DNA from: Gammaproteobacteria bacterium
Lineage (GTDB): Bacteria; Pseudomonadota; Gammaproteobacteria; VBWC01
Reading direction: 5' to 3'
Assembly (NCBI GenBank): GCA_006218035.1
Contig: VBWC01000013.1
Coordinates: 1-44,680, forward strand
Length of the DNA: 44,680 nt
Of the stretch, positions 37,558 to 44,680 are shown piece by piece (position 1 is the first letter of the stretch; each line of letters begins with the position of its first letter). A program made the translations under genes and the position numbers. The notes beneath the pieces are model-generated. The model was not told the DNA's origin, made no database searches, and worked only from the letters and a program-made list of their open reading frames with translations.

Positions 37558-37869
37558 GAAACCGCAAATTTACCACAAAGACTTGGCCCGGAAGCAAGGA
37601 ACCCGCGCGATAAGACCATGCTCGACAAAGACGGCCTTGGTCTTCTCCGACCGTAAAAGATACCGTATCTGGAGCGGCAGGATGAGACCGCTTACCACAC
37701 GGCGTCAGGTCTACCCCAAGATCAAAAAACGTTCGAGGCCGGGAAGACATTCATGCGGCAGTGGTTCTGCTGTCCGGTTATACAGGCGGGCGGGCATCAG
37801 CAGTGCACCGTCCGCTCCTCGGGGACGCTGGAGACCCGGCTGACCCTGCCAGGCCGGCGCAACAGCCGG
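37558..37869. other. Intergenic stretch without a recognised gene
   Basis: About 310 bases between the Sel1 gene and the VIT-like gene (which ends here). Open frames are present on both strands but their translations match nothing. A perfect dyad AGATAC-C-GTATCT (37658-37670) lies about 125 bases upstream of the Sel1 gene and might be an operator. Confidence 0.4.
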
Positions 37870-38355
37870 TTACTGGAATTCCGCTCCGACCCACTCGCCC
37901 AGAAAACCGGTTAACACGACAACGGCGATCGTCAGGCTGATATGTTCTGCTATCGCGATACCCGGCGAAATGCCCTGACGTCGCGCCACTCGATAACTGA
38001 GCAGCGAAATAATACCAATACCCCACGCAATACTGACAATAATGGCGACGGACAATTCCAGCATGAGCAGCGGTACAAGAAACGACAGAGCGACCAGAAA
38101 TTTCGTGACAAAGGTCGTCAACGTGGCCATCCATATCTGCCCGGGCGTATTCACGTTCCGCGACTCTTCCGATACATGAATACCGAGCGCGTCCGACATC
38201 GCATCCGCGACCGCGATGGTAATCACGCCCCCGACCACTACCTTGACGGAATGCGTTCCGCCATACAGACCCGACATCAAGCCGAGCGTGGTGATCACGC
38301 CGGACACCAGGCCGAAACTCACGCCGGTCGTTACCGGTCTTTGCAAAGAATCCAT
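37870..38355 (-). CDS. VIT/CCC1-like membrane protein
   Basis: A 161-residue protein with four to five membrane helices. The N-terminal FGLVSGVITTLGLMSGLYGG and AVADAMSDALGIHVSEES resemble the first half of VIT1/CCC1 iron-manganese transporters (GANDGIV- and SVSE-type motifs). It is shorter than canonical VIT proteins, which carry an additional metal-binding region between helices, so transport is plausible but not proven. Similar short forms are found in archaea and bacteria. Confidence 0.7.
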   Translation of the reverse strand: MDSLQRPVTTGVSFGLVSGVITTLGLMSGLYGGTHSVKVVVGGVITIAVADAMSDALGIHVSEESRNVNTPGQIWMATLTTFVTKFLVALSFLVPLLMLELSVAIIVSIAWGIGIISLLSYRVARRQGISPGIAIAEHISLTIAVVVLTGFLGEWVGAEFQ

Positions 38356-38403
38356 GGCGGTTTCCAGCGTATTGTCGGTTACGCAGCAGTATCGATTAAG
38401 CGC

Positions 38404-38676
38404 CTATTCCACATCAATAGTCGACGGCCACGCGGTCTGCAACACAGCGCGGTCGCGTACCGCCGCCAAAACGAACCCATGTCGCCGGGCCGGCTCCCCG
38501 ACTGATAAGCGAAGACATACGCGCGCGGTTACCCCGGTCAACTCGGCATTCAGGGATACGGAGCGACCGTGGATGAAAACCGTCAGTCGCGGCGCAGCAT
38601 GACTGTCACCACGCCAGTCGAGCATGTACCGCGCCATGACGACGGTTTGAACAACACCGGCAGCGCACACCTTCAT
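38404..38676 (-). CDS. Possible small protein, unrecognised
   Basis: From an ATG at 38676 (frame open to 38748) there are 90 codons ending at a TAG. Codon use is compatible with a real gene and it lies between two minus-strand genes without overlap. Translation includes MARYMLDWRGDSHAAPRL and a beta-like RLTVFIHGRSVSLNAEL. The function is unknown. A G-rich CCGGGG touches the ATG, so the ribosome-binding site is poor. Confidence 0.35.
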   Translation of the reverse strand: MKVCAAGVVQTVVMARYMLDWRGDSHAAPRLTVFIHGRSVSLNAELTGVTARVCLRLSVGEPARRHGFVLAAVRDRAVLQTAWPSTIDVE

Positions 38677-38760
38677 CCCCGGTGAATTCTCTCGCCACCC
38701 GCAGACGAGGTCTGCCGCTATTGCGTTACGCCCTACCGGTCGAGACAATGACTCTACTCG

Positions 38761-39456
38761 CTAGACGCCCGGGCGCTGCTCAAGCAGCTCGCGAATCTTG
38801 CTGATGGTTGCCGGCCCAATACCTTTCACGGCGCCGATGTCCTTGTCCCCGGCCTGTTTCAAATCAGAGGACCGGTGATATCCGGCGTCATACAGCTTTC
38901 TCGCCGTACCGCTGCCGATACCTTTCAGACCCAGGGTTTCCTCATAGCCAACCCACTCGTCGGCCCAATTCGGATTGGCCTTTTTATGCGTCGCGATGAT
39001 GCGACTGTAATCATCGTTACGCGCGGCCAGATCGAGCAGTGCCTGTCGTTTCCGGTCAGGCGCCGCTTTTGATTCCACTATCCGGCGAAAGTCTTTCAGG
39101 AAGGCAAGTTTCTTATCCGCTCTGGGTGCGGTCATTTCCAGGTTTATTTGTTCCTTCAACACCCACATACCGTCGTTGGCACCGCCGTAAGCGGGCAAGG
39201 TGGCTTTCGGTCCGCGACGAACGTCGCGGTGATGATCAAGAACGCTGAGCGGCGTCCCGAGTTTCAGACTCGCGATAAACTGATAGGCTCTTGTATCTGG
39301 GGTAATCGGGGCGGGGGGATTGACTATATTCGTCGCAGAGCGGCCGGTCTTCTTCGCGGCTGGCTGCGTCCCGCCGGATAGCGACTTGCTTTGCTGCCAT
39401 TTCGCCAAACAGGCCAGCGTTACCGCGATAGCACCAACCACGATCCGCCACTGCAT
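38761..39456 (-). CDS. Helix-hairpin-helix domain protein, membrane-anchored
   Basis: From the ATG at 39456 the protein has 231 residues. A hydrophobic N-terminal segment (about 3-19) would anchor or export it. The middle (about 50-165) is charged and uncharacterised. The C-terminal 65 residues hold two helix-hairpin-helix motifs (GLKGIGSGTARKLYDAG and AVKGIGPATISKIRELL), the DNA-binding form seen in ComEA and polymerase-X-like proteins. AGGAGAAGG before the ATG supports the start. DNA binding outside the cell membrane, as in competence, is possible but no competence genes are adjacent. Confidence 0.72.
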   Translation of the reverse strand: MQWRIVVGAIAVTLACLAKWQQSKSLSGGTQPAAKKTGRSATNIVNPPAPITPDTRAYQFIASLKLGTPLSVLDHHRDVRRGPKATLPAYGGANDGMWVLKEQINLEMTAPRADKKLAFLKDFRRIVESKAAPDRKRQALLDLAARNDDYSRIIATHKKANPNWADEWVGYEETLGLKGIGSGTARKLYDAGYHRSSDLKQAGDKDIGAVKGIGPATISKIRELLEQRPGV

Positions 39457-39510
39457 AGCCTTCTCCTGCTTTGACCGGCACCGGTTGGCCCGGTAATGTC
39501 TGAACAACCG

Positions 39511-40041
39511 CTACTGGCTGGAATTATGCCGGTTGCCGCCGGCTATTGGTAGTTTCTTTTCCCAGAAAAGCGCTGATCCAAGCTCCGGCACAAGCTGATA
39601 CGGTCGAAAACCGAATCTCTGGTAGGCGGCTTGCGCCGCGTCATTGCTCTCCAATACCTCGAGTGTCAACTTGCAGCAACCGCGACCCACGGCAATACTC
39701 TCGACGAGGCCCAGCATTCTTGCGGCGATGCCCTGCCCGCGATACAGCGGCGCGACGACAATGTCATGAACATTCAGTAGCGGCAGCGCCGCGAACGTGG
39801 AAAATCCTTCAAAGCACACCACCAGACCGACCGGTGCGTCGTCGACAAATGCCAACACAATGACGGTGTTTGCGCGATCACGCAGTCTCGGCACGAGATG
39901 ATCCCGGGTGTAATCCGACAATCCGTCGCCACCGCCCATCGGGTCCTGCGCATAGAGATCCAGGAGAGTAACGAGCGCATCGGCGTGCGCCGCGTCGGCG
40001 AGATCCGCCGGAACAACTCGTAGCATGTCGTCAATTCCCAT
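39511..40041 (-). CDS. GNAT-family N-acetyltransferase
   Basis: From the ATG at 40041 the protein has 176 residues. The acetyl-CoA motif is VHDIVVAPLYRGQGIAARML, followed by LTLEVLESNDAAQAAYQRFG and FRPYQL. The substrate is not predictable. A second ATG at 40026 is equally likely and gives a protein five residues shorter. It lies in a run of minus-strand genes, 54 bases from the helix-hairpin-helix gene. Confidence 0.9.
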   Translation of the reverse strand: MGIDDMLRVVPADLADAAHADALVTLLDLYAQDPMGGGDGLSDYTRDHLVPRLRDRANTVIVLAFVDDAPVGLVVCFEGFSTFAALPLLNVHDIVVAPLYRGQGIAARMLGLVESIAVGRGCCKLTLEVLESNDAAQAAYQRFGFRPYQLVPELGSALFWEKKLPIAGGNRHNSSQ

Positions 40042-40183
40042 CGTGCCAGAACGAGGCGTCACGGATCATCGCATAACCAAAAGCCGCAGGAAACGACTCC
40101 CCCGCCACAACCCCGGACGCATCGACGAGCGGTCTCCTGCCAGACTCTGCACTCAGCCGAGCCGGGCTGCGCGTTCAGCCAAA

Positions 40184-40519
40184 CTACCGTATCCGGCCAG
40201 GCGCCTGGATACGTAACCACGGCGCCGGTTCCTGATGGGGCACCCCCGCTTTGGCGGTAACGAACTCCTTGACCGTCAAGTCTTCGAGGTGGTCCCAGCA
40301 CCACGGAACTTCGGTGACGAACCGGTCGACCCATGTGCGGAAGTCACCGGAACGAATCATCCAGTCGCGAAAAAAATAATAGCCGTATCCCCCCGGCATC
40401 ACGACCAGTTTCCGATCAATACTGCGTGCGGCTCTGAGCCGTTGCACCGCTTCCCGGGTGTCACCGGCGGACACATGCGGCCAGGGAATAATCGCCAGAT
40501 CGAACTTGCTCCTGTCCAT
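40184..40519 (-). CDS. Uncharacterised small protein
   Basis: From the ATG at 40519 the protein has 111 residues, with GGAGGGG at good spacing upstream. It is Trp- and Arg-rich: MDRSKFDLAIIPWPHVSAGD, then VMPGGYGYYFFRDWMIRSGD. No signal peptide, no membrane helix, no family recognised. The 3' end overlaps an inverted repeat. I do not assign a function. Confidence 0.6.
   Translation of the reverse strand: MDRSKFDLAIIPWPHVSAGDTREAVQRLRAARSIDRKLVVMPGGYGYYFFRDWMIRSGDFRTWVDRFVTEVPWCWDHLEDLTVKEFVTAKAGVPHQEPAPWLRIQAPGRIR
40188..40213. repeat. Inverted repeat at the 3' end of the small protein gene
   Basis: CGTATCC (40188-40194) and GGATACG (40207-40213) flank a self-complementary AGGCGCCT. It overlaps the last codons of the gene and could act as a terminator hairpin, but no U-tract follows. 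Confidence 0.4.
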
Positions 40520-40658
40520 GGTCGCCCCTCCCCCGTTGAACAGACCCGTGATGACCCCACTCAATCGGTTGTATCAACGCCAGTATGCGCTCGCCAAAGA
40601 CATTTTCAAATCGCGGTGCAACCGAGTCCCTCGTGAGACAACCGCGTTATTCTGCTTA

Positions 40659-41069
40659 TTATCGCGTTACGCTCTTCGGCTGACGTCGCTTAACCAGCCT
40701 TTTCTTCGCCCGCGGCGCCTGACCGCCCCGCTTCCTGGCGGTACCCGACGATGAACGGCGACTTGCCGCCCGTGCCCGAGGTTCAACGACGCGAGTTCCC
40801 ATTGCACTGACAGCGTCGAGCAATTCCTCCGCGCGCAGCAGATGCTCGGTCGCCTTGTTGCCCAACGCCCGGGCCTCTTCGATTCTGGCCCGGGCGATAT
40901 TGATGTTCGGCCGGCGCGAAAGCAGCTCGCGTATGGCCTCCGAAATCAACCGTTCACGGCGTTCCAGTTCCCCGCTTTCTTCTGTCGCCTTTTTTCGTTT
41001 CTGCACATAATACTTCAAGGCGCCGACCAGCAGATCCACCACCTTGAGCAACGCTATCTCAACAGCCAT
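40659..41069 (-). CDS. Small basic protein with helical N-terminus, unrecognised
   Basis: A 136-residue protein. The first 95 residues look helical (LLKVVDLLVGALKYYVQKRK, ERLISEAIRELLSRR, EARALGNKATEHLLRAEELL). The last 40 are strongly basic and disordered (RAKKRLVKRRQPKSVTR), like nucleic-acid-binding tails. No family is recognised. Function not assigned. Confidence 0.6.
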   Translation of the reverse strand: MAVEIALLKVVDLLVGALKYYVQKRKKATEESGELERRERLISEAIRELLSRRPNINIARARIEEARALGNKATEHLLRAEELLDAVSAMGTRVVEPRARAASRRSSSGTARKRGGQAPRAKKRLVKRRQPKSVTR

Positions 41070-41131
41070 CGGTCACCAGCCTCCCCGCCGGAAACGTTGA
41101 AAAGCTCCCGAACGACCTTCACTCCATTTTG

Positions 41132-42010
41132 CTACAACCAGTTCGTTAACATGATACCCAGCCCGATGCGACTGATCGACGTATTATAGTCAATCAGGCT
41201 CTCACCATAGCCGTTGAAATACTGCACGAAACCGTTTACCCGCTCGTTGATCGGAAAACTCCAGCCGACACTGATCGCGCCCCTGTTCGGCGAGTCCAGA
41301 TTGTTCCGCAACATCAGATCCAGCACATGCTCGCCGAGCCGGTACGCGGCAATTACCTCGCCATGGCCAAGATACTGGTCGATATCCGGATTATCGTCAT
41401 CCTCCACGCTCTCCGGGATTCGGTACCATGGACGCAGACTGAACGCCCAGCGGCTTCTTTCGAACAGGAAGTTCGCATAGACACGGCTCCAGCTGCGCGA
41501 TCGCGCGCCGAGCTGCCCGTTGGACTGATGTACCAACCCGAGCGTGATGATCCGGTTACGCACGCCGAACAGTCGGTAATCGTTAAAGAACGACAGCATC
41601 AACTCCGGCTCGTGGTCAGTCTCACGAAACGGCGAGGACACCTGTGAATTGTATGCCTGCCAGAACGATACCTGTGTGTAGCCGAACGATAGATGGCCGT
41701 TATTACCGAACAGATTGCGCATCAGTGGCAACTTGAGGCTGATCTGGAACTTCACTTCAAGGTGCTCAGCGTCGCCGCCAAGATCCTCGAACGGTGCCTG
41801 ATTAACCTTGCTGGCGTAGCTCAGCGGCAGGATGTAGCTGGGCTTGTGCGGCATCAGCGCAAACCGGTTCTGAAAGGCCGCCTGCTCCTTGACGATACGT
41901 TCATCGATGGCGGACAGTGGCGGCTCGTCCGCTTGCACGGTGCCGGATAACACCTCACGGGAAACAATCAATAACAAAAGAAAGAATCGCGCAGCGATGC
42001 CTGGCTTCAT
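41132..42010 (-). CDS. pldA: Outer-membrane phospholipase A homologue (OMPLA), active-site Asn replaced by Ser
   Basis: From the ATG at 42010 the protein has 292 residues, with a signal peptide (about 1-28) and a 12-strand barrel. The family signature is GLVHQSNGQLGARSRSW: His161 and Ser163 match catalytic His142/Ser144 of E. coli. The third catalytic residue, Asn156 in E. coli (SWNR), is Ser175 here (codon AGC at 41486-41488). The Ca-site Ser of E. coli (Ser152) is kept. OMPLA hydrolyses phospholipids in the outer leaflet after damage. The Ser may lower activity or shift the triad. The start is chosen by signal peptide; the ribosome-binding site is weak. Confidence 0.9.
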   Translation of the reverse strand: MKPGIAARFFLLLLIVSREVLSGTVQADEPPLSAIDERIVKEQAAFQNRFALMPHKPSYILPLSYASKVNQAPFEDLGGDAEHLEVKFQISLKLPLMRNLFGNNGHLSFGYTQVSFWQAYNSQVSSPFRETDHEPELMLSFFNDYRLFGVRNRIITLGLVHQSNGQLGARSRSWSRVYANFLFERSRWAFSLRPWYRIPESVEDDDNPDIDQYLGHGEVIAAYRLGEHVLDLMLRNNLDSPNRGAISVGWSFPINERVNGFVQYFNGYGESLIDYNTSISRIGLGIMLTNWL

Positions 42011-42120
42011 GCCTGTCAAACGGCGTACCCCCCTTGCCCTCTGTTCCTTCGCTGCCAACTCACGGGCGGCAGGTCAGCGTGCGCCAGTCGTAATGGCCGA
42101 GGACTCCGGCCCGTTCGCAC

Positions 42121-42750
42121 TCAGCGTTTCAAAAAACTTTCGACCACGCCGTCGATCACGAACTGCACGGCCAGTGCGGACAACAAAATACCGAAAATCC
42201 GGCTGACGACATGCAAGCCGGTGACACCGAGCAGCCGGTGAATCTGACCGGCCACCAGCAGTGTCGCCAGGGTGATCAGCAGCACCGCGGCAAGCGATAA
42301 CAGCACGGCTACCTGCAGCGAGTAATCGCCCTGGGTGTTCGCCATCAACAGGATCGTTGCGCTGATCGCACCCGGACCGGCGATCAGTGGCGTGGCCAGC
42401 GGAAACACCGCGATATCGGCCTTGCCGCGTGCTTCCTGCGCCTCTGCTTCGGTGGTTGAAACGCCGCCCGACGGTCGCGCAAAGACCATGTCAATGCCAA
42501 TCAGCAACAGCAGTATGCCGCCGGCGATGCGTAACGCAGGCAGGGAAATACCCAGACTCCACAACAGAAATTTTCCGAAAAAAGCGAAGACCAGCAGGAT
42601 AACGGCGGCGATCAGCGTGCCCCGGAACGCCATCGAGCGTCGGGCGGACGGCGTGGCTCCGGCGGTAATCGCAGCGAACATCGCCGCGACATCAACCGGC
42701 CCGACCGTTGCGAAAAAAGTGGTGAAGGCGACAACAATGGTTTCGGTCAT
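42121..42750 (-). CDS. MarC-family integral membrane protein
   Basis: From the ATG at 42750 the protein has 209 residues, near the usual MarC/YhcE length. About six membrane helices are seen. Typical blocks are FFATVGPVDVAAMFAAIT at the start, ALRIAGGILLLLIGIDMV, and FPLATPLIAGPGAISATILL (the conserved P-LIAGPG). Despite the name, the family is not shown to confer multiple antibiotic resistance; its role is unknown. The frame is open upstream to 42888 through an Arg/Pro-rich segment that is unlikely. Confidence 0.88.
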   Translation of the reverse strand: MTETIVVAFTTFFATVGPVDVAAMFAAITAGATPSARRSMAFRGTLIAAVILLVFAFFGKFLLWSLGISLPALRIAGGILLLLIGIDMVFARPSGGVSTTEAEAQEARGKADIAVFPLATPLIAGPGAISATILLMANTQGDYSLQVAVLLSLAAVLLITLATLLVAGQIHRLLGVTGLHVVSRIFGILLSALAVQFVIDGVVESFLKR

Positions 42751-42843
42751 GGACTGTTCAACGGCGCGCGATTTATCCGGAATCCGGCATGATACCTGAT
42801 CACGCCGGCCCATGCCCGCCGGCGCCGGCTGACGCCGGCGAAA

Positions 42844-42878
42844 CGCCCCCGCCTGTGTGCACAGGTTACGCGGGGGCG
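42844..42878 (-). terminator. Strong GC hairpin ending the unknown exported-protein gene
   Basis: CGCCCCCGC (42844-42852) pairs with GCGGGGGCG (42870-42878), with a smaller CTGTG/CACAG stem inside. It lies 14 bases past the stop of the minus-strand gene at 42892. On the minus strand it is followed by TTT, a short tract, so it is a fair intrinsic terminator. Confidence 0.6.
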
Positions 42879-42891
42879 CTGCGCGCAAGAC

Positions 42892-43458
42892 TCAGGGTTT
42901 GTGCAACGGCATCGGCGCCATCACGTGGACATACGGCGTTCCACGCCACATCACCCACGGACCACCCAGATGCGGATCGGTCGGCACACCTTTCAGCGAT
43001 GCGGAGTCCGGCACCAGTATCATCATATGCGGCACACCTTCTTTCATCCACTCGTTGTCGGGCGCAGGCGCCGTGGCATAGGGATCGGTGTTACTGTCCG
43101 CACCGTTTTTCTGCAGCATGTAGCCAAATCCCATCCGCTCATTCTGCAACGGTTTCTTGTTCATCCATGCGTCCGCCCAGGCGAGCCACATATCATCGAG
43201 ACACATCGGATCGTTACCCTCGGTATCCGGCATGTCGGGCAGGCAGGTCCAGCCGTTGGATCCTTCCCTGAGCACCGGCATTTCACCGCCCGCTTTGGCC
43301 GGCCAGTCCTTGATAGTCGCCTTGGCGGCAACGGACGCTGGCGCCGAACTCATCGCGTTGCGAATCTTGTCTTTATCATTCATTGATGCCGCATGTGTCT
43401 GCTGGGCCACCACGAACAACAGCCCCCCTACCAACGGCAAAAGCACACTAGTCTTCAT
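42892..43458 (-). CDS. Exported protein of unknown function
   Basis: From the ATG at 43458 the protein has 188 residues with a signal peptide (about 1-24, MKTSVLLPLVGGLLFVVAQ). The mature part carries two Cys (GWTCLPDMPD and DPMCLDDMW) likely to form a disulfide, and is Met- and Trp-rich (WLAWADAWMNKK, WMKEGVPHMMIL, GPWVMWRGTPYVHVM). It looks like a stand-alone periplasmic domain found in many environmental bacteria (my impression), with no assigned function. GGAGG lies six bases before the ATG. A strong hairpin follows the stop. The gap upstream (43459-43750) shows no gene. Confidence 0.7.
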   Translation of the reverse strand: MKTSVLLPLVGGLLFVVAQQTHAASMNDKDKIRNAMSSAPASVAAKATIKDWPAKAGGEMPVLREGSNGWTCLPDMPDTEGNDPMCLDDMWLAWADAWMNKKPLQNERMGFGYMLQKNGADSNTDPYATAPAPDNEWMKEGVPHMMILVPDSASLKGVPTDPHLGGPWVMWRGTPYVHVMAPMPLHKP

Positions 43459-43750
43459 GAAGTCCTCCATCACAATTACCTCCACGGATCGATCAAATCG
43501 GACGACGAACCTCCGGACGAGGTACGTCGGCTACCTAAGCGCTGAAATGCAGGAGCGCGGATGCTGGTGTAGCAGAATATGTAGAAATCGTCAAACAGCG
43601 CAAACCCTGTGCCACCGAAAGATCGGGTCAATTCGAGCGGCTGAACACCCGAAAATTGCGGGGGCCCATGACCCGTTCCTGCGTGGCGGTAATCGTAACC
43701 TGCCAATCTTGTCTTGCTAATTTCTCCGGCCGCCGGAAAAATCCGCGCCG

Positions 43751-44560
43751 CTATCGGGCGGACGTCGGGGTAATCCCAAGCCACGCCAGCCACTCGCCAA
43801 ACAACTGCCCGTCCGCCGCCGCGACGGCAGATCGCCGGGAAAGCGAGTTTACAAATACCCCGTCACCGGCCAGCGTTACCGAATGACCGCCCGCCTCCTG
43901 CAGAATCAGACAACCGGCCGCATAATCCCAGATATTCTGGTTACCGTGCAGATACACGTGGGCGCGCTGCGCCGCAATCCAGCACCAGTCAAGCGCGATC
44001 GAACCGAAGCTGCGCTGCGACGCATATGGCGGGCTGCCGGCGAGGCGGGTTGCCAGATCCCTGGGCAGCCGCTTGAAGTCAATCAGGCCAATCGATTGCT
44101 GTAACGACAGCCCGGTCGCGCGGGCATGCAGTTTTTCGCCATTCAGAAACGCGCCGCGGTCACGAACCGCCGTAAAACATTCGTCACGCACCGGATCGTA
44201 GACGATCCCGAGCGCGATCCTGCCGTTTTCGAGCAGCGCCAGCGACGTACTGAAAAACGGCACACCGGCGGCAAAGTTACTGGTCCCGTCGAGCGGATCG
44301 AGCAACCAGACCGGCCGGCCGTCCGCTAAAAGCGCGCCCTGCTGGTCCGCCGTCATTTCCTCGCCGAGCAAGGAAACGTCTGGCCACCGTGCCGACAATG
44401 CCGCGCCGATTTCGTGCTGGACGATGAGATCTGCCTCGGTCATGACGCTGCCATCACGCTTGTGCGTGCGGGCCACATCGGCAAAACGCGGCAACAGCTC
44501 GGCCCGCGCTATGCCGGTGACGATCCGCTGAAGCTCATCGACGGGATATTGCTGAAGCAT
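43751..44560 (-). CDS. Inositol-monophosphatase-family phosphatase
   Basis: A 269-residue Mg/Li-sensitive sugar-phosphatase-fold enzyme. The metal motifs are complete: LGEEMT, LLDPLDGTSNF and WDYAAGCLIL. SIALDWCW lies where IMPase has GSxAL. Possible activities are inositol, histidinol-phosphate (HisN-type) or 3'(2'),5'-bisphosphate (CysQ-like) hydrolysis. The GSIALDWCW and FKRLPRD segments differ from E. coli SuhB, so I leave the substrate open. The ATG at 44560 has only a weak ribosome-binding site. Confidence 0.9.
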   Translation of the reverse strand: MLQQYPVDELQRIVTGIARAELLPRFADVARTHKRDGSVMTEADLIVQHEIGAALSARWPDVSLLGEEMTADQQGALLADGRPVWLLDPLDGTSNFAAGVPFFSTSLALLENGRIALGIVYDPVRDECFTAVRDRGAFLNGEKLHARATGLSLQQSIGLIDFKRLPRDLATRLAGSPPYASQRSFGSIALDWCWIAAQRAHVYLHGNQNIWDYAAGCLILQEAGGHSVTLAGDGVFVNSLSRRSAVAAADGQLFGEWLAWLGITPTSAR

Positions 44561-44628
44561 GGCGCCGCTTTACTCAATGGCCGCTGTAACGGGCCATGCC
44601 GATTTGGAGACTCTGAATAAAAGGTTTC

Positions 44629-44680
44629 TTGTCATTTCGACCGCAGGCGACCGCCATGGATGGCGGAAGGTAGAGCAACG
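44629..44680. repeat. Possible dispersed repeat cut by the window edge
   Basis: TTGTCATTTCGACCGCAGGC followed by the perfect inverted repeat CCGCCAT-GG-ATGGCGG (44651-44666) resembles the REP-like intergenic elements that begin GTCATTTCGACC in several bacterial genomes. Only one copy is in the window, so the repeat nature cannot be shown here. Confidence 0.35.

Noticed and set aside
37463..37750. Minus-strand 95-codon frame
   Set aside because: It overlaps the start of the Sel1 gene in another frame and has no family match; treated as a shadow.
42751..42888. N-terminal extension of the MarC frame
   Set aside because: It is Arg/Pro-rich, crosses the terminator hairpin region and is not part of the MarC family.

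Overview
The window looks like chromosomal core sequence from a moderately GC-rich gammaproteobacterium, probably an early-branching lineage. The evidence is gene content: a tRNA-Tyr/Gly/Thr-tuf operon, ttcA, rppH, pilT next to yggS-proC-yggT and metX-metW, a SUF-type Fe-S operon under an IscR-like site, outer-membrane phospholipase A, BepA-like M48 protease and MarC. No phage, insertion sequence, CRISPR array or rRNA is visible.

Layout. 1-535 (minus): three tRNA genes feeding the 5' end of tuf, which runs off the left edge. 1.4-7.5 kb: an SH3/coiled-coil membrane protein, a small exported protein, ilvD, ttcA, argA and rppH. 7.7-10.1 kb: HAD phosphatase plus a BtuCD-type ABC transporter in one overlapping unit. 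10.1-17.7 kb: pilT (minus) divergent from yggS-proC-yggT, then a dynamin-like GTPase placed before metX-metW. 17.7-24.2 kb: sufB-C-D-S-U-T and a Rieske ferredoxin, read from a strong predicted promoter whose -10/start region is covered by a near-consensus type 1 IscR site. 24.2-31.9 kb: exonuclease III, a lipoprotein, a BepA-like protease, then a minus-strand set (VWA protein, membrane coiled-coil protein, TerB-like protein) divergent from a PilZ protein. 31.9-44.7 kb, mostly minus: a TMEM64/VTT protein overlapping a disulfide-reductase-like flavoprotein, then many small or poorly known genes (DUF2784, host-attachment-family, Sel1 repeats, VIT/CCC1-like, helix-hairpin-helix, GNAT), an OMPLA homologue, MarC, an unknown exported protein and an inositol-monophosphatase-family enzyme.

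How the genes work together. The clearest unit is the SUF operon: cysteine desulfurase, scaffold, SufBCD complex and SufT, with likely feedback from an IscR encoded elsewhere. argA, proC, ilvD and metXW are biosynthetic genes for arginine, proline, branched-chain amino acids and methionine, not one operon. The VWA-coiled coil-TerB set reads as a membrane-tethered stress or envelope module of unknown job and is the best candidate for an undescribed system. Other points for follow-up are the dynamin-like gene inside an otherwise standard block, a phospholipase with its catalytic Asn replaced by Ser, and a long perfect palindrome inside the VTT gene.

Limits: all calls come from reading the sequence and remembered family motifs. 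Where start codons are ambiguous this is stated in the entry.
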